Positions 8,269 to 17,369 are shown, numbered from the stretch's first letter. The stretch is 34,269 bases of DNA from Kiritimatiellia bacterium (GCA_017403825.1 JAFRDO010000025.1:1-34269); one strand, 5' to 3'. Made by a program: numbers and translations. Notes: generated by a model not told the origin, from the letters alone.

Positions 8269-9120
8269 AATTCCCACGCATCCGTCCACGCCGTCACGCC
8301 GCTCCCCGGCGCCCGCTTCGGCAGACTGCAGCGCTCCATAGAATACGGCGCGGGCGGCGAAGAAGCGAATGATAATGACTATGGCAACCCAGATAAACGC
8401 TGCGGCAAGGGCAAACGCTCCGACTGACACGATACGCGGCAGGCAAAACTTGTCTCCGCCGACTGCGACCGAGGCTGTCACCGCAATCGCCAGCCAGATC
8501 AACATAAGCTGCGCGCCATAGAACGCGTCAAGACAGAACGCTTGCCACTTGTACCCGCGCATCATCCGCCCGCTCTCCGCAAGGCACTTGCACGCACCCC
8601 AGTCAGCATGCTCGCTCTTAAGATACCACGCCTGCCTGTAGCGGTATACCGCCACAACGCCGGGAAATATCAGCAGCAGCGACCAGAGGAACACACGCAA
8701 GTTCATCAGCACCAAAAGCCACGTCACCTCCAGCGGACGCGCAAAGCCCCCGAACGACGCGGAGAACCAGCCCTGAGCGTCGTTCTTCGCCGCCTTCAGC
8801 AACAGCCGCGCCATGCCGAAGGCGAAGATCGCCCCAAAGACGTACATTATGAACTGATGGAACAGGCTCGCCCCTGTCATGTGCCAGAACATGGCGTCGG
8901 ACGGCACTGCGTAGCCAAGCCCCTGCTTCGCATGCTGCAGCTTCGCGCCCAGGAAGTCCGCCCATGTCTGAAGGCCCATGTCCTTATACGCAGCCAGGAG
9001 CAAGCAGCCCACCAGCGATCCGATGCCGTAGAGCACGGCACCGGAAGCGAGTACGCGATTCGACCAGCCGCCGGAAAGGACCTTTGCCGTATCGCGGCGA
9101 ATCTCTTCGTTCGTTTTCAT
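8266..9120 (-). CDS. DUF975 family integral membrane protein
   Basis: This is a 284-aa polytopic inner-membrane protein of unknown function. Five or more hydrophobic segments are visible (for example GAVLYGIGSLVGCLLLAAY, FHQFIMYVFGAIFAFGMA, LLVLMNLRVFLWSLLLIFPG, LMLIWLAIAVTASVAV and AFALAAAFIWVAIVIII). The stretch FLWSLLLIFPGVVAVYRYRQAWY followed by an AESGRMMRGYKW segment matches the DUF975 pattern (FPGI...Y, then SxxMMxGxKW). Its start overlaps the stop of the nif3-like gene as ATGA, so the two are translationally coupled. No function can be given. Confidence 0.75.
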   Translation of the reverse strand: MKTNEEIRRDTAKVLSGGWSNRVLASGAVLYGIGSLVGCLLLAAYKDMGLQTWADFLGAKLQHAKQGLGYAVPSDAMFWHMTGASLFHQFIMYVFGAIFAFGMARLLLKAAKNDAQGWFSASFGGFARPLEVTWLLVLMNLRVFLWSLLLIFPGVVAVYRYRQAWYLKSEHADWGACKCLAESGRMMRGYKWQAFCLDAFYGAQLMLIWLAIAVTASVAVGGDKFCLPRIVSVGAFALAAAFIWVAIVIIIRFFAARAVFYGALQSAEAGAGERRDGVDGCVGI

Positions 9121-9830
9121 GACAGTTCCTCCGTAAGGTCGTCCACAGGCAGCTTCAAAGCGCGGCGCATCTCCGTCGCGACGGCGCGCACGCCGAACGT
9201 CTCCGTCGCGTAATGACCGGCGCAGACCATGCGCATTCCGCAGTTCTCGGCGGCGATCATGTCACCCCAGCTTGCCTCTCCAGTCACGTAAAGCACGCAG
9301 CCGAGGCGCTTCGCCGCCTCCGCGAAATCGCCGGCTCCGCCAGAGCATACGCCGACAAGCCCGCACGGAACGTTGAACTTGCAGCCACCGATCTCCGCTG
9401 TCTTCGCGCGGGCGTTGACGCCGACGAACCCGATCACGTTGCCGTGGTAGACGAACGCCGGACGTAGCCTCCGCAGCCCCAGCGCCTTGGCAAGCTGCGC
9501 GTTGTTGCCCAGCCTCGGGTGCGCGTCCAGCGGCAGATGGCAGGCGTATATCGCAACGTCGGCAGAAATGGCAGCCCTGACGACGCGGTAGATGCCTCCG
9601 TCGATCCGCCGAATCCCGCCGCCCCACGATATGCCGTGATGGACGATCAGCAGCCCGGCGCCGGCGTTTGCCGCCGCCTCCACAGCGCGAACGCTAGCAT
9701 CGACGGCCACCGCCGCCTTATGCACCTCGACGCCTTCGCGCGAAAGCTGCAGCCCGTTGTTGGACACGTCGTCAAAGGCAGAGAGGTTCAGCTCCCTGTC
9801 AAGCCATTCTGTAATGCGCGTCAGTTTCAC
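9117..9830 (-). CDS. Nif3-like dinuclear metal-centre protein
   Basis: This is a member of the Nif3/YbgI family, annotated in some genomes as GTP cyclohydrolase I type 2; its physiological role is unsettled. The metal ligands are visible as VHHG (first histidine pair), CHLPLDAHPRLGNN and the C-terminal GHYATETFGV. The N-terminal NNGLQ motif is also typical. I start it at GTG 9830, giving 237 aa and the normal N-terminus (MKLTRITEWLDREL). That GTG lies 6 nt after a TATAAT box, whereas longer reading would run through the promoter. The gene is divergent from the lpxL-like gene and overlaps the DUF975 gene by 4 nt. Confidence 0.9.
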   Translation of the reverse strand: MKLTRITEWLDRELNLSAFDDVSNNGLQLSREGVEVHKAAVAVDASVRAVEAAANAGAGLLIVHHGISWGGGIRRIDGGIYRVVRAAISADVAIYACHLPLDAHPRLGNNAQLAKALGLRRLRPAFVYHGNVIGFVGVNARAKTAEIGGCKFNVPCGLVGVCSGGAGDFAEAAKRLGCVLYVTGEASWGDMIAAENCGMRMVCAGHYATETFGVRAVATEMRRALKLPVDDLTEELS

Positions 9831-9836
9831 GCGCCT

Positions 9837-9845
9837 ATTATACCA
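9837..9845 (-). promoter_or_regulatory. Extended -10 of the nif3-like gene, leaderless GTG start
   Basis: TGGTATAAT on the minus strand ends 6 nt before GTG 9830. There is no room for a Shine-Dalgarno, so the mRNA should begin at the start codon. Confidence 0.65.
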
Positions 9846-9903
9846 TATTATCCGCCGACCCTGCCCGCGCATGGCGAGAGTGACGCATTGCGAGGCGAAA
9901 ATT

Positions 9904-9912
9904 TGGTATAAT
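9904..9912 (+). promoter_or_regulatory. Extended -10 of the lpxL-like gene, near-leaderless
   Basis: TGGTATAAT (9904-9912) is followed by 10 nt and ATG 9923. No -35 consensus is seen at 17-18 nt. Together with the minus-strand box at 9837-9845 it forms a compact divergent promoter pair in 92 bp. Confidence 0.65.
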
Positions 9913-9922
9913 TCCGCCGAAC

Positions 9923-10915
9923 ATGTCGCGCAAGACCCGAAAGCTGAAAAACAAGCTGCTTGTGCCGGTCGAGTGGCTGGGCATAGGGCTGGGACTGTGC
10001 GTCCTGCCCTGGCTGCCGCGCGCATGCATGTTCCGCCTGTGTGACTGCATTTCCCGCGTGATGTATCTCTTCGACCGGCGCGGCAGGCGCCGTGCCCTCG
10101 CGAACCTGCGGATCGTCCGCGGAGCGCGTCCGCCGCTCGAAGGCCTGTTCGCGTTCGATCCCGACAAGGTCAGCTACAACCCGACGCGGACCGAAGAGCT
10201 GATCATCCGCCGTTCCTACCGCAACATGGCGCGCACTGTCGGCTATGCATTCTGGACTTGCCGCCGGGCGAAGGAGCGCGCAGCCGCTACGGGCATAATG
10301 TGCGACGAGGGGAAGCGGTTCCTCGCCGAGAACCGTCCGGCGGTGACGGTGTCGGGACACATCGGCTGCTGGGAGATTCTCTCTCAACTGGCGTTCCTCG
10401 AGGGACATCCGATGATGTCCGTCGCCAAGGACATCGGCACGGACGGCATGACGGCGCTGCTGATGCGGGCGCGGCGGTCCATCGGACAGGAGATAGTCCA
10501 TGCAGACGGCGCGTTCAAGCCGCTCATGCAGGGGCTGAAGGACGGCAAGTCGCTGGGGCTGCTCGTCGACCAGAGCGTCTCGCCGAAGCACGGCGGGGTC
10601 TGGGTGCGCTTCTTCGGTTATCCGATGTCGGTGTCGGCGGCACCGGCGTTCTTCGCGGCGAAGGGAAAGGTGCCGATAGCCGTGGCATGGTCTCGTCCGC
10701 TGAAAGACGGACGCTTCCGCTGTGAAGTGACGGACATAATCGCGGCGTCCGAGGCGCACGACGTCTGGGCGACGACGCAGCGATGCGCCAACGACCTGGC
10801 CCAAATAGTGCGCCACCATCCTTCCTGCTGGGTGCTGAACTACAACTTCTTCAGCAACTGGCCGCGTCCGGAAGACCTGGAGACGTTGGCCGCACGGGAG
10901 GCTAAGGCGCAATGA
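9923..10915 (+). CDS. Lipid A acyltransferase (LpxL/LpxM family)
   Basis: This inner-membrane enzyme transfers a secondary acyl chain to a lipid A precursor, so it implies an LPS-containing outer membrane. The family hallmark HxxxxE is present as H146-IGCW-E151 in TVSGHIGCWEI, followed by an acyl-carrier/substrate region with DQSVSPKHGGVWVRFFGYP. A hydrophobic N-terminal segment (WLGIGLGLCVLPWLP) would anchor it. The 330-aa length is slightly above LpxL. The stop overlaps the start of the next glycosyltransferase gene (ATGA, 10912-10915), which fits an LPS-assembly operon. Which acyl position it modifies cannot be told. Confidence 0.87.
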   Translation: MSRKTRKLKNKLLVPVEWLGIGLGLCVLPWLPRACMFRLCDCISRVMYLFDRRGRRRALANLRIVRGARPPLEGLFAFDPDKVSYNPTRTEELIIRRSYRNMARTVGYAFWTCRRAKERAAATGIMCDEGKRFLAENRPAVTVSGHIGCWEILSQLAFLEGHPMMSVAKDIGTDGMTALLMRARRSIGQEIVHADGAFKPLMQGLKDGKSLGLLVDQSVSPKHGGVWVRFFGYPMSVSAAPAFFAAKGKVPIAVAWSRPLKDGRFRCEVTDIIAASEAHDVWATTQRCANDLAQIVRHHPSCWVLNYNFFSNWPRPEDLETLAAREAKAQ

Positions 10916-12045
10916 AGGTTCTGCAAATTCTTCCGGCCCTGGAGCAAGGAGGCGTAGAATGGGACGCCGTAGAACTCGCGCTGGAGCTGCAGGCGCGCGG
11001 CGTGGCGAACGGCGTAGCATCGGCTGGCGGAAACCTCGTGGCGAAGCTCGAGGCGGCCGGCGTCCGCCATCACACGCTGCCGCTGGCGACAAAGAACCCG
11101 CTGAAGATCGTCGCCAATGCCCGCGCAATCGCCCGGCTCGTCGCGGCGGAGGGATACGACCTCGTCCACGTGCGCTCACGTGCGCCGGCATGGAGCGTCC
11201 GTCTTGCCGCACGGCGCGCGCGCTTCCCTTGGCTGGCCACGTACCACGGCGTCTACGGCACGAAGCCCGCGCTGTTCAAGCTGCCTTACAACCGCGTGAT
11301 GCTCGCCGGAGCGAAAACTGTGTGCGTCTCCGACTTCGTGCGGCGCCACGTCGAGGCCACATATAGTCCGCCGGAAGGCCAGCTCGTCACCATTCACGAC
11401 GGCGCGGACGTCTCGCGGTTCTTCCCCGGCGCAGTGACGACCGAAGCGGCGGCTGACTTTCGCAAGTCGCTCGGTTTTGACGCGGACGCGCCTCTCGTGG
11501 TGATGGCGGGACGGCTTACGCGCTGGAAAGGCCAGCACATTCTCCTCGCGGCTGCGGCACGCATGAAGCACGAACGCTTTGGAATACTCTTCGTCGGCTC
11601 CGACCAGGGGCGGACCGAATACTCCGCCGAATTGAAGGCTCTTGCCGCTGCGCTGCCTCAGTCAAAGCGCGTCGTCTTTCTCGACAAGAGCGACAACATG
11701 CCGCTCGTGTTCGCGTCCGGAGACGTCGCCGTCAACGCTTCAAGCGGCCAACCCGAGGCGTTCGGACGCGTCATACCCGAAGCGCAGGCGATGGGCAAGA
11801 TCGTCGTAGGCACGGCGCACGGCGGCGCATGCGAGACCATCGAGGACGGAGTGACAGGATTTCTTGTGTCGCCCGGCGACGCCGATGCGCTCGCGGCGCG
11901 GCTGGACGCGGTCTTCGACATGGATAACGCCGCGCGCACCAAGATGCAGGAGGCGGCGATCCGTTCGGTAACAGAGCGCTTTTCCGTAGCCGCAACCTGC
12001 GACAAGACGCTCGCGCTATACCGCTCGCTTGTGAAGCAAAACTAG
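10912..12045 (+). CDS. GT4-family glycosyltransferase
   Basis: This is a GT-B fold glycosyltransferase of the GT4 group, probably acting on LPS core sugar or a related envelope glycan. The N-terminal domain has the LPALEQGGVEW loop and HVRSRAPAWS. The C-terminal domain has GRLTRWKGQHILLAA, FVGSDQGR and the EX7E motif in PEAFGRVIPEAQAMG that binds the nucleotide-sugar donor. The 377-aa length is typical. It is translationally coupled to the acyltransferase gene. It converges on the HD-domain gene, with only 8 nt between the stops and no visible terminator hairpin. Donor and acceptor are unknown. Confidence 0.88.
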   Translation: MKVLQILPALEQGGVEWDAVELALELQARGVANGVASAGGNLVAKLEAAGVRHHTLPLATKNPLKIVANARAIARLVAAEGYDLVHVRSRAPAWSVRLAARRARFPWLATYHGVYGTKPALFKLPYNRVMLAGAKTVCVSDFVRRHVEATYSPPEGQLVTIHDGADVSRFFPGAVTTEAAADFRKSLGFDADAPLVVMAGRLTRWKGQHILLAAAARMKHERFGILFVGSDQGRTEYSAELKALAAALPQSKRVVFLDKSDNMPLVFASGDVAVNASSGQPEAFGRVIPEAQAMGKIVVGTAHGGACETIEDGVTGFLVSPGDADALAARLDAVFDMDNAARTKMQEAAIRSVTERFSVAATCDKTLALYRSLVKQN

Positions 12046-12053
12046 CCCAGCGC

Positions 12054-12848
12054 TCACGAAGACCGCGTTGCCTGCACGCCGGCAAGCGCATTCGCCGCGA
12101 TGTCGCAGAGCCGGTCCACAGAGGGCGAGTCGGTAAGACGATGCAAGAAAAGGCGGCGGTATTCAAGATGGCCACGCTCGCGGCAAAGCCGCCGCGCCGT
12201 CGCGAAGTGCAGTCCGCAGACCATCCAGCCTACCTGGATCAGCACGAAATCCGAAAGCGAGCGAATGCTCTGGTAGGCCACCGGAAGACCGTGCTCTATG
12301 CAGTCCACCACTGCCGGGCTTGGCGGCGCCGAGACGGACAGGTTCCAGAACGCCCGCGAGTCGCTGCGCCAGTCGGTATGCTCCACCTGGTCCTCCAGCA
12401 CGCGGAAGATGTCGAGCTTGTCGGCGTCGCGGACGGTATGCGCGGCGACTTCGGTAAGGCGATCCATTCCATCCGGCAAGTCGCGCCGGTTGTGGTAGAG
12501 GACGGCGTTCAGGACGGCTGTGGCGAATCCTGGCGCGGCGCCGTCCAGCCAGCCGCGGTCACGCACGATGTCATGGCTGAAGACGGCATGGTCCACCGAG
12601 TCTGCGTCGCGGAACGTGTTGTAGCGCCGCAGCTGCTCGTAGCGGCCGGTGTCGTGCAGAAGCGCAGCGGCAAGCGCGGCCTCGCGTTCATCTTCCGAAA
12701 ACCCCTCGTCCGATGCGATCGCCTCGGCGTTCCTCACCACAAATGCGGTGTGGGTACGCTTCAGCTGCATCATCGTCGGCAGGCGTCCGTCCGGCTCCCG
12801 GAACGTGTCGACATAGGCGTCGTATGCCTTCTGAAGGGCGTCGAGCAT
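12054..12848 (-). CDS. HD-domain phosphohydrolase
   Basis: This 264-aa cytoplasmic protein has an HD metal-dependent phosphohydrolase fold. H33 (RTHTAFV), the H65-D66 pair (ALLHDTGRYE) and a later VFSHD/DADKLDIFRVL segment supply the expected metal ligands. The substrate is unknown; such proteins hydrolyse nucleotides or cyclic nucleotides. The start lies 13 nt after the purE stop with only a weak purine stretch in front, so it is probably translated by coupling to purE. Confidence 0.8.
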   Translation of the reverse strand: MLDALQKAYDAYVDTFREPDGRLPTMMQLKRTHTAFVVRNAEAIASDEGFSEDEREAALAAALLHDTGRYEQLRRYNTFRDADSVDHAVFSHDIVRDRGWLDGAAPGFATAVLNAVLYHNRRDLPDGMDRLTEVAAHTVRDADKLDIFRVLEDQVEHTDWRSDSRAFWNLSVSAPPSPAVVDCIEHGLPVAYQSIRSLSDFVLIQVGWMVCGLHFATARRLCRERGHLEYRRLFLHRLTDSPSVDRLCDIAANALAGVQATRSS

Positions 12849-12861
12849 CCTGGCAGACCGC

Positions 12862-13356
12862 CTAGCCCCTGATGCGCTCGTTCGCGGCTGCGACCTTCTC
12901 CCTGAGGGTGGCCTTGTGTTCGTGGAACTTGGCGCGGAGGGCGGGGTCGGCGGTGCCGAGTATCTGCACTGCGAGAAGCGCGGCGTTCGTCGGGCCGGCG
13001 TTGCCGCAGGCGACGGTGGCGACCGGCACCCCGCTCGGCATCTGCACAGTGGCGTAAAGCGCGTCCAGCCCGTTCAGCGCGCCGCCGGCGATAGGAATGC
13101 CGATGACCGGCAGCACGGTGCCGGCGGCCAGCACGCCGCCGAGGTGCGCGGCTCCTCCGGCCGCGGCGATGATCACCTTGAGCCCGCGCTCCTCCGCCGT
13201 CTTCGCGTATTCCAGCGCGACGTCGGGAGTGCGGTGCGCCGAGATGACGCGCGTCTCATAGCCGACGCCGAACGAGTCAAGCGTCTCGCACGCCTTCTTG
13301 ACGAGCGGCCAGTCCGAATCTGAACCCATTACGATGCCAACCTGAACCTTCTCCAT
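12862..13356 (-). CDS. purE: N5-carboxyaminoimidazole ribonucleotide mutase
   Basis: PurE converts N5-CAIR to CAIR in de novo purine synthesis. The 164-aa protein is a textbook class I PurE: GSDSDWP (11-17), SAHRTP with catalytic H41, the glycine-rich [15 protein letters not shown] and GIPI. The start is preceded by GGAAAGGAAGGA and a promoter 28 nt further up. No purK is adjacent, although class I PurE normally depends on N5-CAIR made by PurK; the partner must lie elsewhere. Confidence 0.96.
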   Translation of the reverse strand: MEKVQVGIVMGSDSDWPLVKKACETLDSFGVGYETRVISAHRTPDVALEYAKTAEERGLKVIIAAAGGAAHLGGVLAAGTVLPVIGIPIAGGALNGLDALYATVQMPSGVPVATVACGNAGPTNAALLAVQILGTADPALRAKFHEHKATLREKVAAANERIRG

Positions 13357-13384
13357 TGGAATGATCCTTCCTTTCCTGTCGCAT

Positions 13385-13393
13385 ATTATACCA
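13385..13393 (-). promoter_or_regulatory. Extended -10 of purE
   Basis: TGGTATAAT on the minus strand lies 28 nt before the purE ATG, and a purine-rich Shine-Dalgarno sits in the leader. It is an example of the leadered promoter class in this window. Confidence 0.6.
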
Positions 13394-13401
13394 AACCGGC
13401 G

Positions 13402-14373
13402 TCATCGGCGGACAGCACTGGCGCGCGGGTGGGCCTTGGCGTATTCGTCCTTCAGTCGCTCCACGGAGACGTGGGTGTATATCTGTGTCGTGGAGAGCGA
13501 AGAGTGGCCGAGCATCTCCTGCACCGAGCGGAGGTCGGCGCCGGCGTCGAGGAGGTGCGTCGCGAAACTGTGACGCAACTTGTGCGGCGTGATGTCCGCC
13601 GGCAGGCCCGCCTCCGCGAGATAGCGCTTCATGCGGCGTTCCGCGAACCTTGCGGAGAAGCGTCCCATGCGGTCGGTGAGGAAGACGGCGGCACCGTCAG
13701 CAGCATGCGACTGATCTATCGCGGCGGCCGTCCGGCGCAACCGCTGGAGCGCTTCGACGGCGGCGCTGCCGAGAATGACGAGGCGGTCCTTGGAACCCTT
13801 GCCGGTGACGATAAGCGTTCCGCGCCGAAAGTCTATCTCTCCCCAAGTGATTGCCGTGACCTCGCTGATGCGGCAGCCGGTGGAATACAGCGTCTCGAAC
13901 AGCGCGGAGTCGCGGTGCGCCGGATACTCGGCGACCAGTCCGTCCTGCAGGTCGCGCAGAGGCTGGGCGAGGAAACGCGCCGCATCGCCGACGGACAGCA
14001 CCTTCGGCAAGGTCTTCGCCCGTCGCGGCCCCCGCAAGAAGGCGAATGGATTGTCGCTCAGGACGCCCTCGCGCTGCAGGAAGCGGCAGAACGTCCGAGC
14101 CGCAGCCAGCTTCCGCCGGACAGTCGCGCCGGCGGCGGACGCTCCGCCGGTCACGAATGCGGACAGGTAGCGGCGCGCAGCGTCCTCAGTTAGTTCCGCC
14201 CACTTGTACGGCGGTTCGGCCGCCTCGCCCCAGACCGACGAGACAAGTTGCGCGAGGTCGGTAGCATAGCCTTCGACGGTGTGCCCCGAGACGTTGCGCT
14301 CGGCCGTCATGGAGCGCATAAAGCGTTCCAGCAGCGGGTCGGCCGCCGCAGCTTTATTCGGTCTCGGCGTCAT
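13402..14373 (-). CDS. Xer-type tyrosine recombinase
   Basis: This is a site-specific recombinase of the XerC/XerD type, which resolves chromosome dimers at a dif site. The 323-aa protein has the N-terminal SAM-like core-binding domain (DPLLERFMRSMTAERNVSGHT) and a C-terminal catalytic domain. The catalytic residues are Arg in CRISEVTAI, Lys in TGKGSKDRLV, HKLRHSFATHLL (HxxR), LGHSS and the nucleophile Y299 in QIYTHVS. The start at ATG 14373 lies inside the end of topA (20-nt overlap) and is needed to include the whole N-terminal domain. Genomic placement next to topA and house-keeping genes argues for a Xer protein rather than a phage integrase. XerC versus XerD cannot be decided. Confidence 0.9.
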   Translation of the reverse strand: MTPRPNKAAAADPLLERFMRSMTAERNVSGHTVEGYATDLAQLVSSVWGEAAEPPYKWAELTEDAARRYLSAFVTGGASAAGATVRRKLAAARTFCRFLQREGVLSDNPFAFLRGPRRAKTLPKVLSVGDAARFLAQPLRDLQDGLVAEYPAHRDSALFETLYSTGCRISEVTAITWGEIDFRRGTLIVTGKGSKDRLVILGSAAVEALQRLRRTAAAIDQSHAADGAAVFLTDRMGRFSARFAERRMKRYLAEAGLPADITPHKLRHSFATHLLDAGADLRSVQEMLGHSSLSTTQIYTHVSVERLKDEYAKAHPRASAVRR

Positions 14374-16873
14374 CGTCCGCCCGCAGGCCCAGCTCCGCAG
14401 CCTTCTCCGCATAGTTCGGAATCTGCTCGCGGTACGCCACGACGACGCGCCTGAGCGCCGACGTCTGGCGCGGCGAAAGCGAATGGCGGCGGGCGAACTG
14501 CTCGGAAAGCGACTTGACGAACGTCTTGTCGTCGTAGACCTTCTTGCCGCGCTTCGCCGCGGGACGCCACTCGGTGACGCTCCTGAGCATCTGCAGCAGC
14601 ACCGGTACGGCAGGATCGGACTCCACGCGACCGAAGCCACCGGGCACGAACTCGGCCAACTTGGCGCGCAACTCTTCACAATCCTCCAGCATGCCGGCAT
14701 TGTCGCCGACTGTCTTCGCAAGTATCGAGAACTGTTTCATCGACAGGCCCTTGCCGTGATCGACCTGCTCGCGCAGCGAACGGAGGAACGGATTGGCGTC
14801 CAGACCAGGAATGCGGTCCATCGCGTCGAAGCAGCTGCGGACCAGCTCAGGGTCCGCGCGCTTGACGACCGACGCGCCTGCGCCGAGACCGGCCTCGCGG
14901 AGCTTCGCGGCGGCGTCCGGTATCTGGTCAGAATAGAGCGACACCATCCGCACGAGGAACTCGAGCTGCCTGGCGGAAAGCGGACGCTTGCCCTCCGCAG
15001 CCTGCGCCTTGACGCTGTCAACGAATGCCTTGTCGTCATAGATGCGGCGGCCCACCTTCTTCGACGGCTTCCATTCGCGGACGTTGGAGAGCAGGTCGAA
15101 CAGCAGCTCGAATTTCGCGGGATCCGGCGGCGGCTCGGCGCAGCCGTCGAGCTCCTTCGTGAACGTCGCGTAGAACTCGGAGAGCATCTGGTTCATCGGC
15201 TCGCCCTGCTCCTCAACCTTATCGAGCTCGGCCTCCATCCGCGAGGTGTAGCCCACGCTGAAGAGGTCGCCCAGCTTCTTCACCAGCCAGTCGCAGACAA
15301 GTATGCCGCGCTCGAGCGGAATGAGCTTGCGCTTCTCGGTCTTCGCGTAGTCGCGCGCCTTCAGCGTCTCGATCGTCGCCGCGTAGGTAGACGGACGCCC
15401 GACGCCGTTCTCCTCGAGCGCCTTTATGAGAGAGGCCTCGGAATAGTGGGCGGGGCCCTTCGTCTGCTTCTCATCGGAGAGCCAGCGTTCCGCATGCAAC
15501 GCGTCGCCGACCCGCACGTCCGGCAAGTACGCCACCTCGTCAGTATCCTCTTCCTCCTCGTCGTTCGCCTTCCGCTTCTTCAGCGAGAGCTTCATCACGC
15601 GCAGGAATCCGTCGAAGTCAACCGTCGTCGCCGACGCGGTGAACACGTAATCATGGGCGAGCGCCGGCTTGCGCGCGGCGATCGACACCGTCCTGACCGT
15701 CGTCTTCGCGTCCGCCATCTGGCTCGCCGCGAACCGGCGCCACACGAGGTCGTAGAGCTTCAGCTCCGCAGGCTCCAGCTCCGCGGCGGACGGCACGAGC
15801 GCTATGTCAGTCGGGCGGATCGCCTCGTGCGCGCCCTGCGCACTGGCCTTGGACTTGAAGCGGTTGGGCGTCGCAGGCACGTAGTCCGGTCCGTATTCGT
15901 TGAGTATGAACGCTTTCGCAGCCGCGCTCGCCTGGTCCGACACGTTCACGGAGTCCGTTCGCATGTATGTTATGAGGCCGCGCTCGTAAAGATCCTGCGC
16001 AAGCTTCATCGTCTTGCCGGGCGAGAACCCGAGCACGCTGGAGGCCGCCTGCTGCAGCGTCGACGTAGTGAACGGAGGCAGCGCGTGGCGCGTCTTCGGC
16101 TGGGCGACGAGATCCGAAACGACAAGCTCCGCGCCAGCAAGGTCCAGGAGAATGTTGTTCGCCGACTCGCGGTCGCGTATCTCGGGCTTCTTGCCGTCAA
16201 GGCGGGCCAGCCGTGCGATGAACGTCTTGTCGTCGGACGGCTTCCTCGCCTCGACGCCCATCAGGAAATAGGTCTCGGGCTTAAACGCGTCGATCTCGCG
16301 CTGGCGCTCAACGAGGAGCCGGAGCGCGACGGACTGCACGCGGCCGGCCGACAGCGAGCGGTTGTTCGGGCAGTTGATGTTCTTCCACAGCAGCGGCGAG
16401 ACCCTGTAGCCGACAAGGCGGTCGAGAATGCGCCTCGCCTGCTGTGCGTCCACGAGAGGCATGTCGATGCCGCGCGGCTCTGCGATCGCCTTCGTCACGG
16501 CCTGCCTGGTGATCTCGTTATAGGTAACGCGTCGGAACTGCTTGTTGCCTGCGACGGAACTCAGCACCTCCTGCAGGTGCCAGGCGATTGCCTCTCCCTC
16601 GCGGTCGGGATCGCTCGCAAGATACACTTCCGACGCGGCCTTGACGGCGGACTTCAGTTCTGCCACCACCTTCTTCTTACCGTCGGAGATTACATACGTG
16701 GGCAGGAACTCCCACTTCCCAGGCCCCTTCTCGACGATGCGTATCGCGCCAGACTCCTTCGGCAGGTCTCGTATGTGACCGACGGACGACTTCACCGTAA
16801 ACTCGCTTCCGAGGTACTTCCCTATCGTCTTCGCCTTCGCCGGAGACTCCACTATAAGCAGTTTCTTCGCCAT
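14354..16873 (-). CDS. topA: DNA topoisomerase I with an atypical duplicated C-terminus
   Basis: Type IA topoisomerase relaxes negative supercoils. The 839-aa protein has the TOPRIM domain (LLIVESPAKAKTI, ASDPDREGEAIAWH) and the catalytic Y303 in GLITYMRTDSV, with QGAHEAIRPT and GVGRPSTYA motifs. The C-terminal 250 residues lack the Cys4 zinc ribbons common in TopA. Instead two related modules occur at about 585-665 and 752-834. Each starts with a hydrophobic helix and a WKP/WRP turn, followed by IYDDKAFV or VYDDKTFV and then LSxRQ. A third segment between them (GLSMKQFSILAK) may be a divergent relative. The start has GGAAAG upstream and follows the lptA-like gene by 3 nt. Confidence 0.95.
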   Translation of the reverse strand: MAKKLLIVESPAKAKTIGKYLGSEFTVKSSVGHIRDLPKESGAIRIVEKGPGKWEFLPTYVISDGKKKVVAELKSAVKAASEVYLASDPDREGEAIAWHLQEVLSSVAGNKQFRRVTYNEITRQAVTKAIAEPRGIDMPLVDAQQARRILDRLVGYRVSPLLWKNINCPNNRSLSAGRVQSVALRLLVERQREIDAFKPETYFLMGVEARKPSDDKTFIARLARLDGKKPEIRDRESANNILLDLAGAELVVSDLVAQPKTRHALPPFTTSTLQQAASSVLGFSPGKTMKLAQDLYERGLITYMRTDSVNVSDQASAAAKAFILNEYGPDYVPATPNRFKSKASAQGAHEAIRPTDIALVPSAAELEPAELKLYDLVWRRFAASQMADAKTTVRTVSIAARKPALAHDYVFTASATTVDFDGFLRVMKLSLKKRKANDEEEEDTDEVAYLPDVRVGDALHAERWLSDEKQTKGPAHYSEASLIKALEENGVGRPSTYAATIETLKARDYAKTEKRKLIPLERGILVCDWLVKKLGDLFSVGYTSRMEAELDKVEEQGEPMNQMLSEFYATFTKELDGCAEPPPDPAKFELLFDLLSNVREWKPSKKVGRRIYDDKAFVDSVKAQAAEGKRPLSARQLEFLVRMVSLYSDQIPDAAAKLREAGLGAGASVVKRADPELVRSCFDAMDRIPGLDANPFLRSLREQVDHGKGLSMKQFSILAKTVGDNAGMLEDCEELRAKLAEFVPGGFGRVESDPAVPVLLQMLRSVTEWRPAAKRGKKVYDDKTFVKSLSEQFARRHSLSPRQTSALRRVVVAYREQIPNYAEKAAELGLRADDDAETE

Positions 16874-16876
16874 GCC

Positions 16877-17362
16877 CTACTTTCCGATCTTTTCCTTCAT
16901 CCCCTTCAGTTCGCCAAGTCCGCCCCGGTTCGGCGATGAAATCTCCGCCTCCAGGACCTCCACTTGCTCGGACTCGGTCCAAAACTTTATCTTCTTCCCG
17001 CGCACCACGCGCGGCCCGTCGGGGTGCTCCTCGCGAACTTCGGCGGGGACGCCGTCGCCGGCGTACAGCACCACCATGCCCGGCTCGCGATAGTACGACG
17101 CCTTCGCCCCATACGCCCGTCGCGCATCGTTAGTCATTGCGACGCTGCCGATGGCAACGATCCGCTTCAGCTCGTTGGTCCCGTCCATAAACACATAGGC
17201 GCGGTCGGCGTGAAGCTGGTACTTCCCGTCGTCAACGAACACGTTGCCGCTGAAGTAGGCGAAGCCTTCCTTGCGGTCGTAGTAGGTGCTCGCCGAAGTG
17301 ATCTTCGCCGAACCCTGCGTGGCGGCGGTCGCCGCCAGTACGATGGCCATGAGCAGACTCAT
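16877..17362 (-). CDS. LptA/OstA-like periplasmic LPS-transport protein
   Basis: This is a 161-aa exported protein with a signal peptide (MSLLMAIVLAATAATQGSA) and an OstA/LptA-like beta-jellyroll sequence. It has repeated short strands of the type AYFSGNVFVDDGKYQLHADRAYVF, ATG-like GxV turns and GAKASYYREPGMVVLYAGDG. LptA proteins bridge LPS between inner and outer membranes. The start at ATG 17362 is chosen because a TATAAT box ends 7 nt upstream and a signal peptide begins exactly there. It is followed after 3 nt by topA, an unusual partner. The match is at family level, so a related LptC-type role is possible. Confidence 0.7.
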   Translation of the reverse strand: MSLLMAIVLAATAATQGSAKITSASTYYDRKEGFAYFSGNVFVDDGKYQLHADRAYVFMDGTNELKRIVAIGSVAMTNDARRAYGAKASYYREPGMVVLYAGDGVPAEVREEHPDGPRVVRGKKIKFWTESEQVEVLEAEISSPNRGGLGELKGMKEKIGK

Positions 17363-17369
17363 GCGCAGT

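Noticed and set aside
14279..16939. Very long plus-strand open frame (886 codons) opposite topA
   Set aside because: The protein is rich in Arg, Leu, His and Val without any motif, as expected for the antisense of a high-GC gene. The topA frame has complete catalytic motifs.
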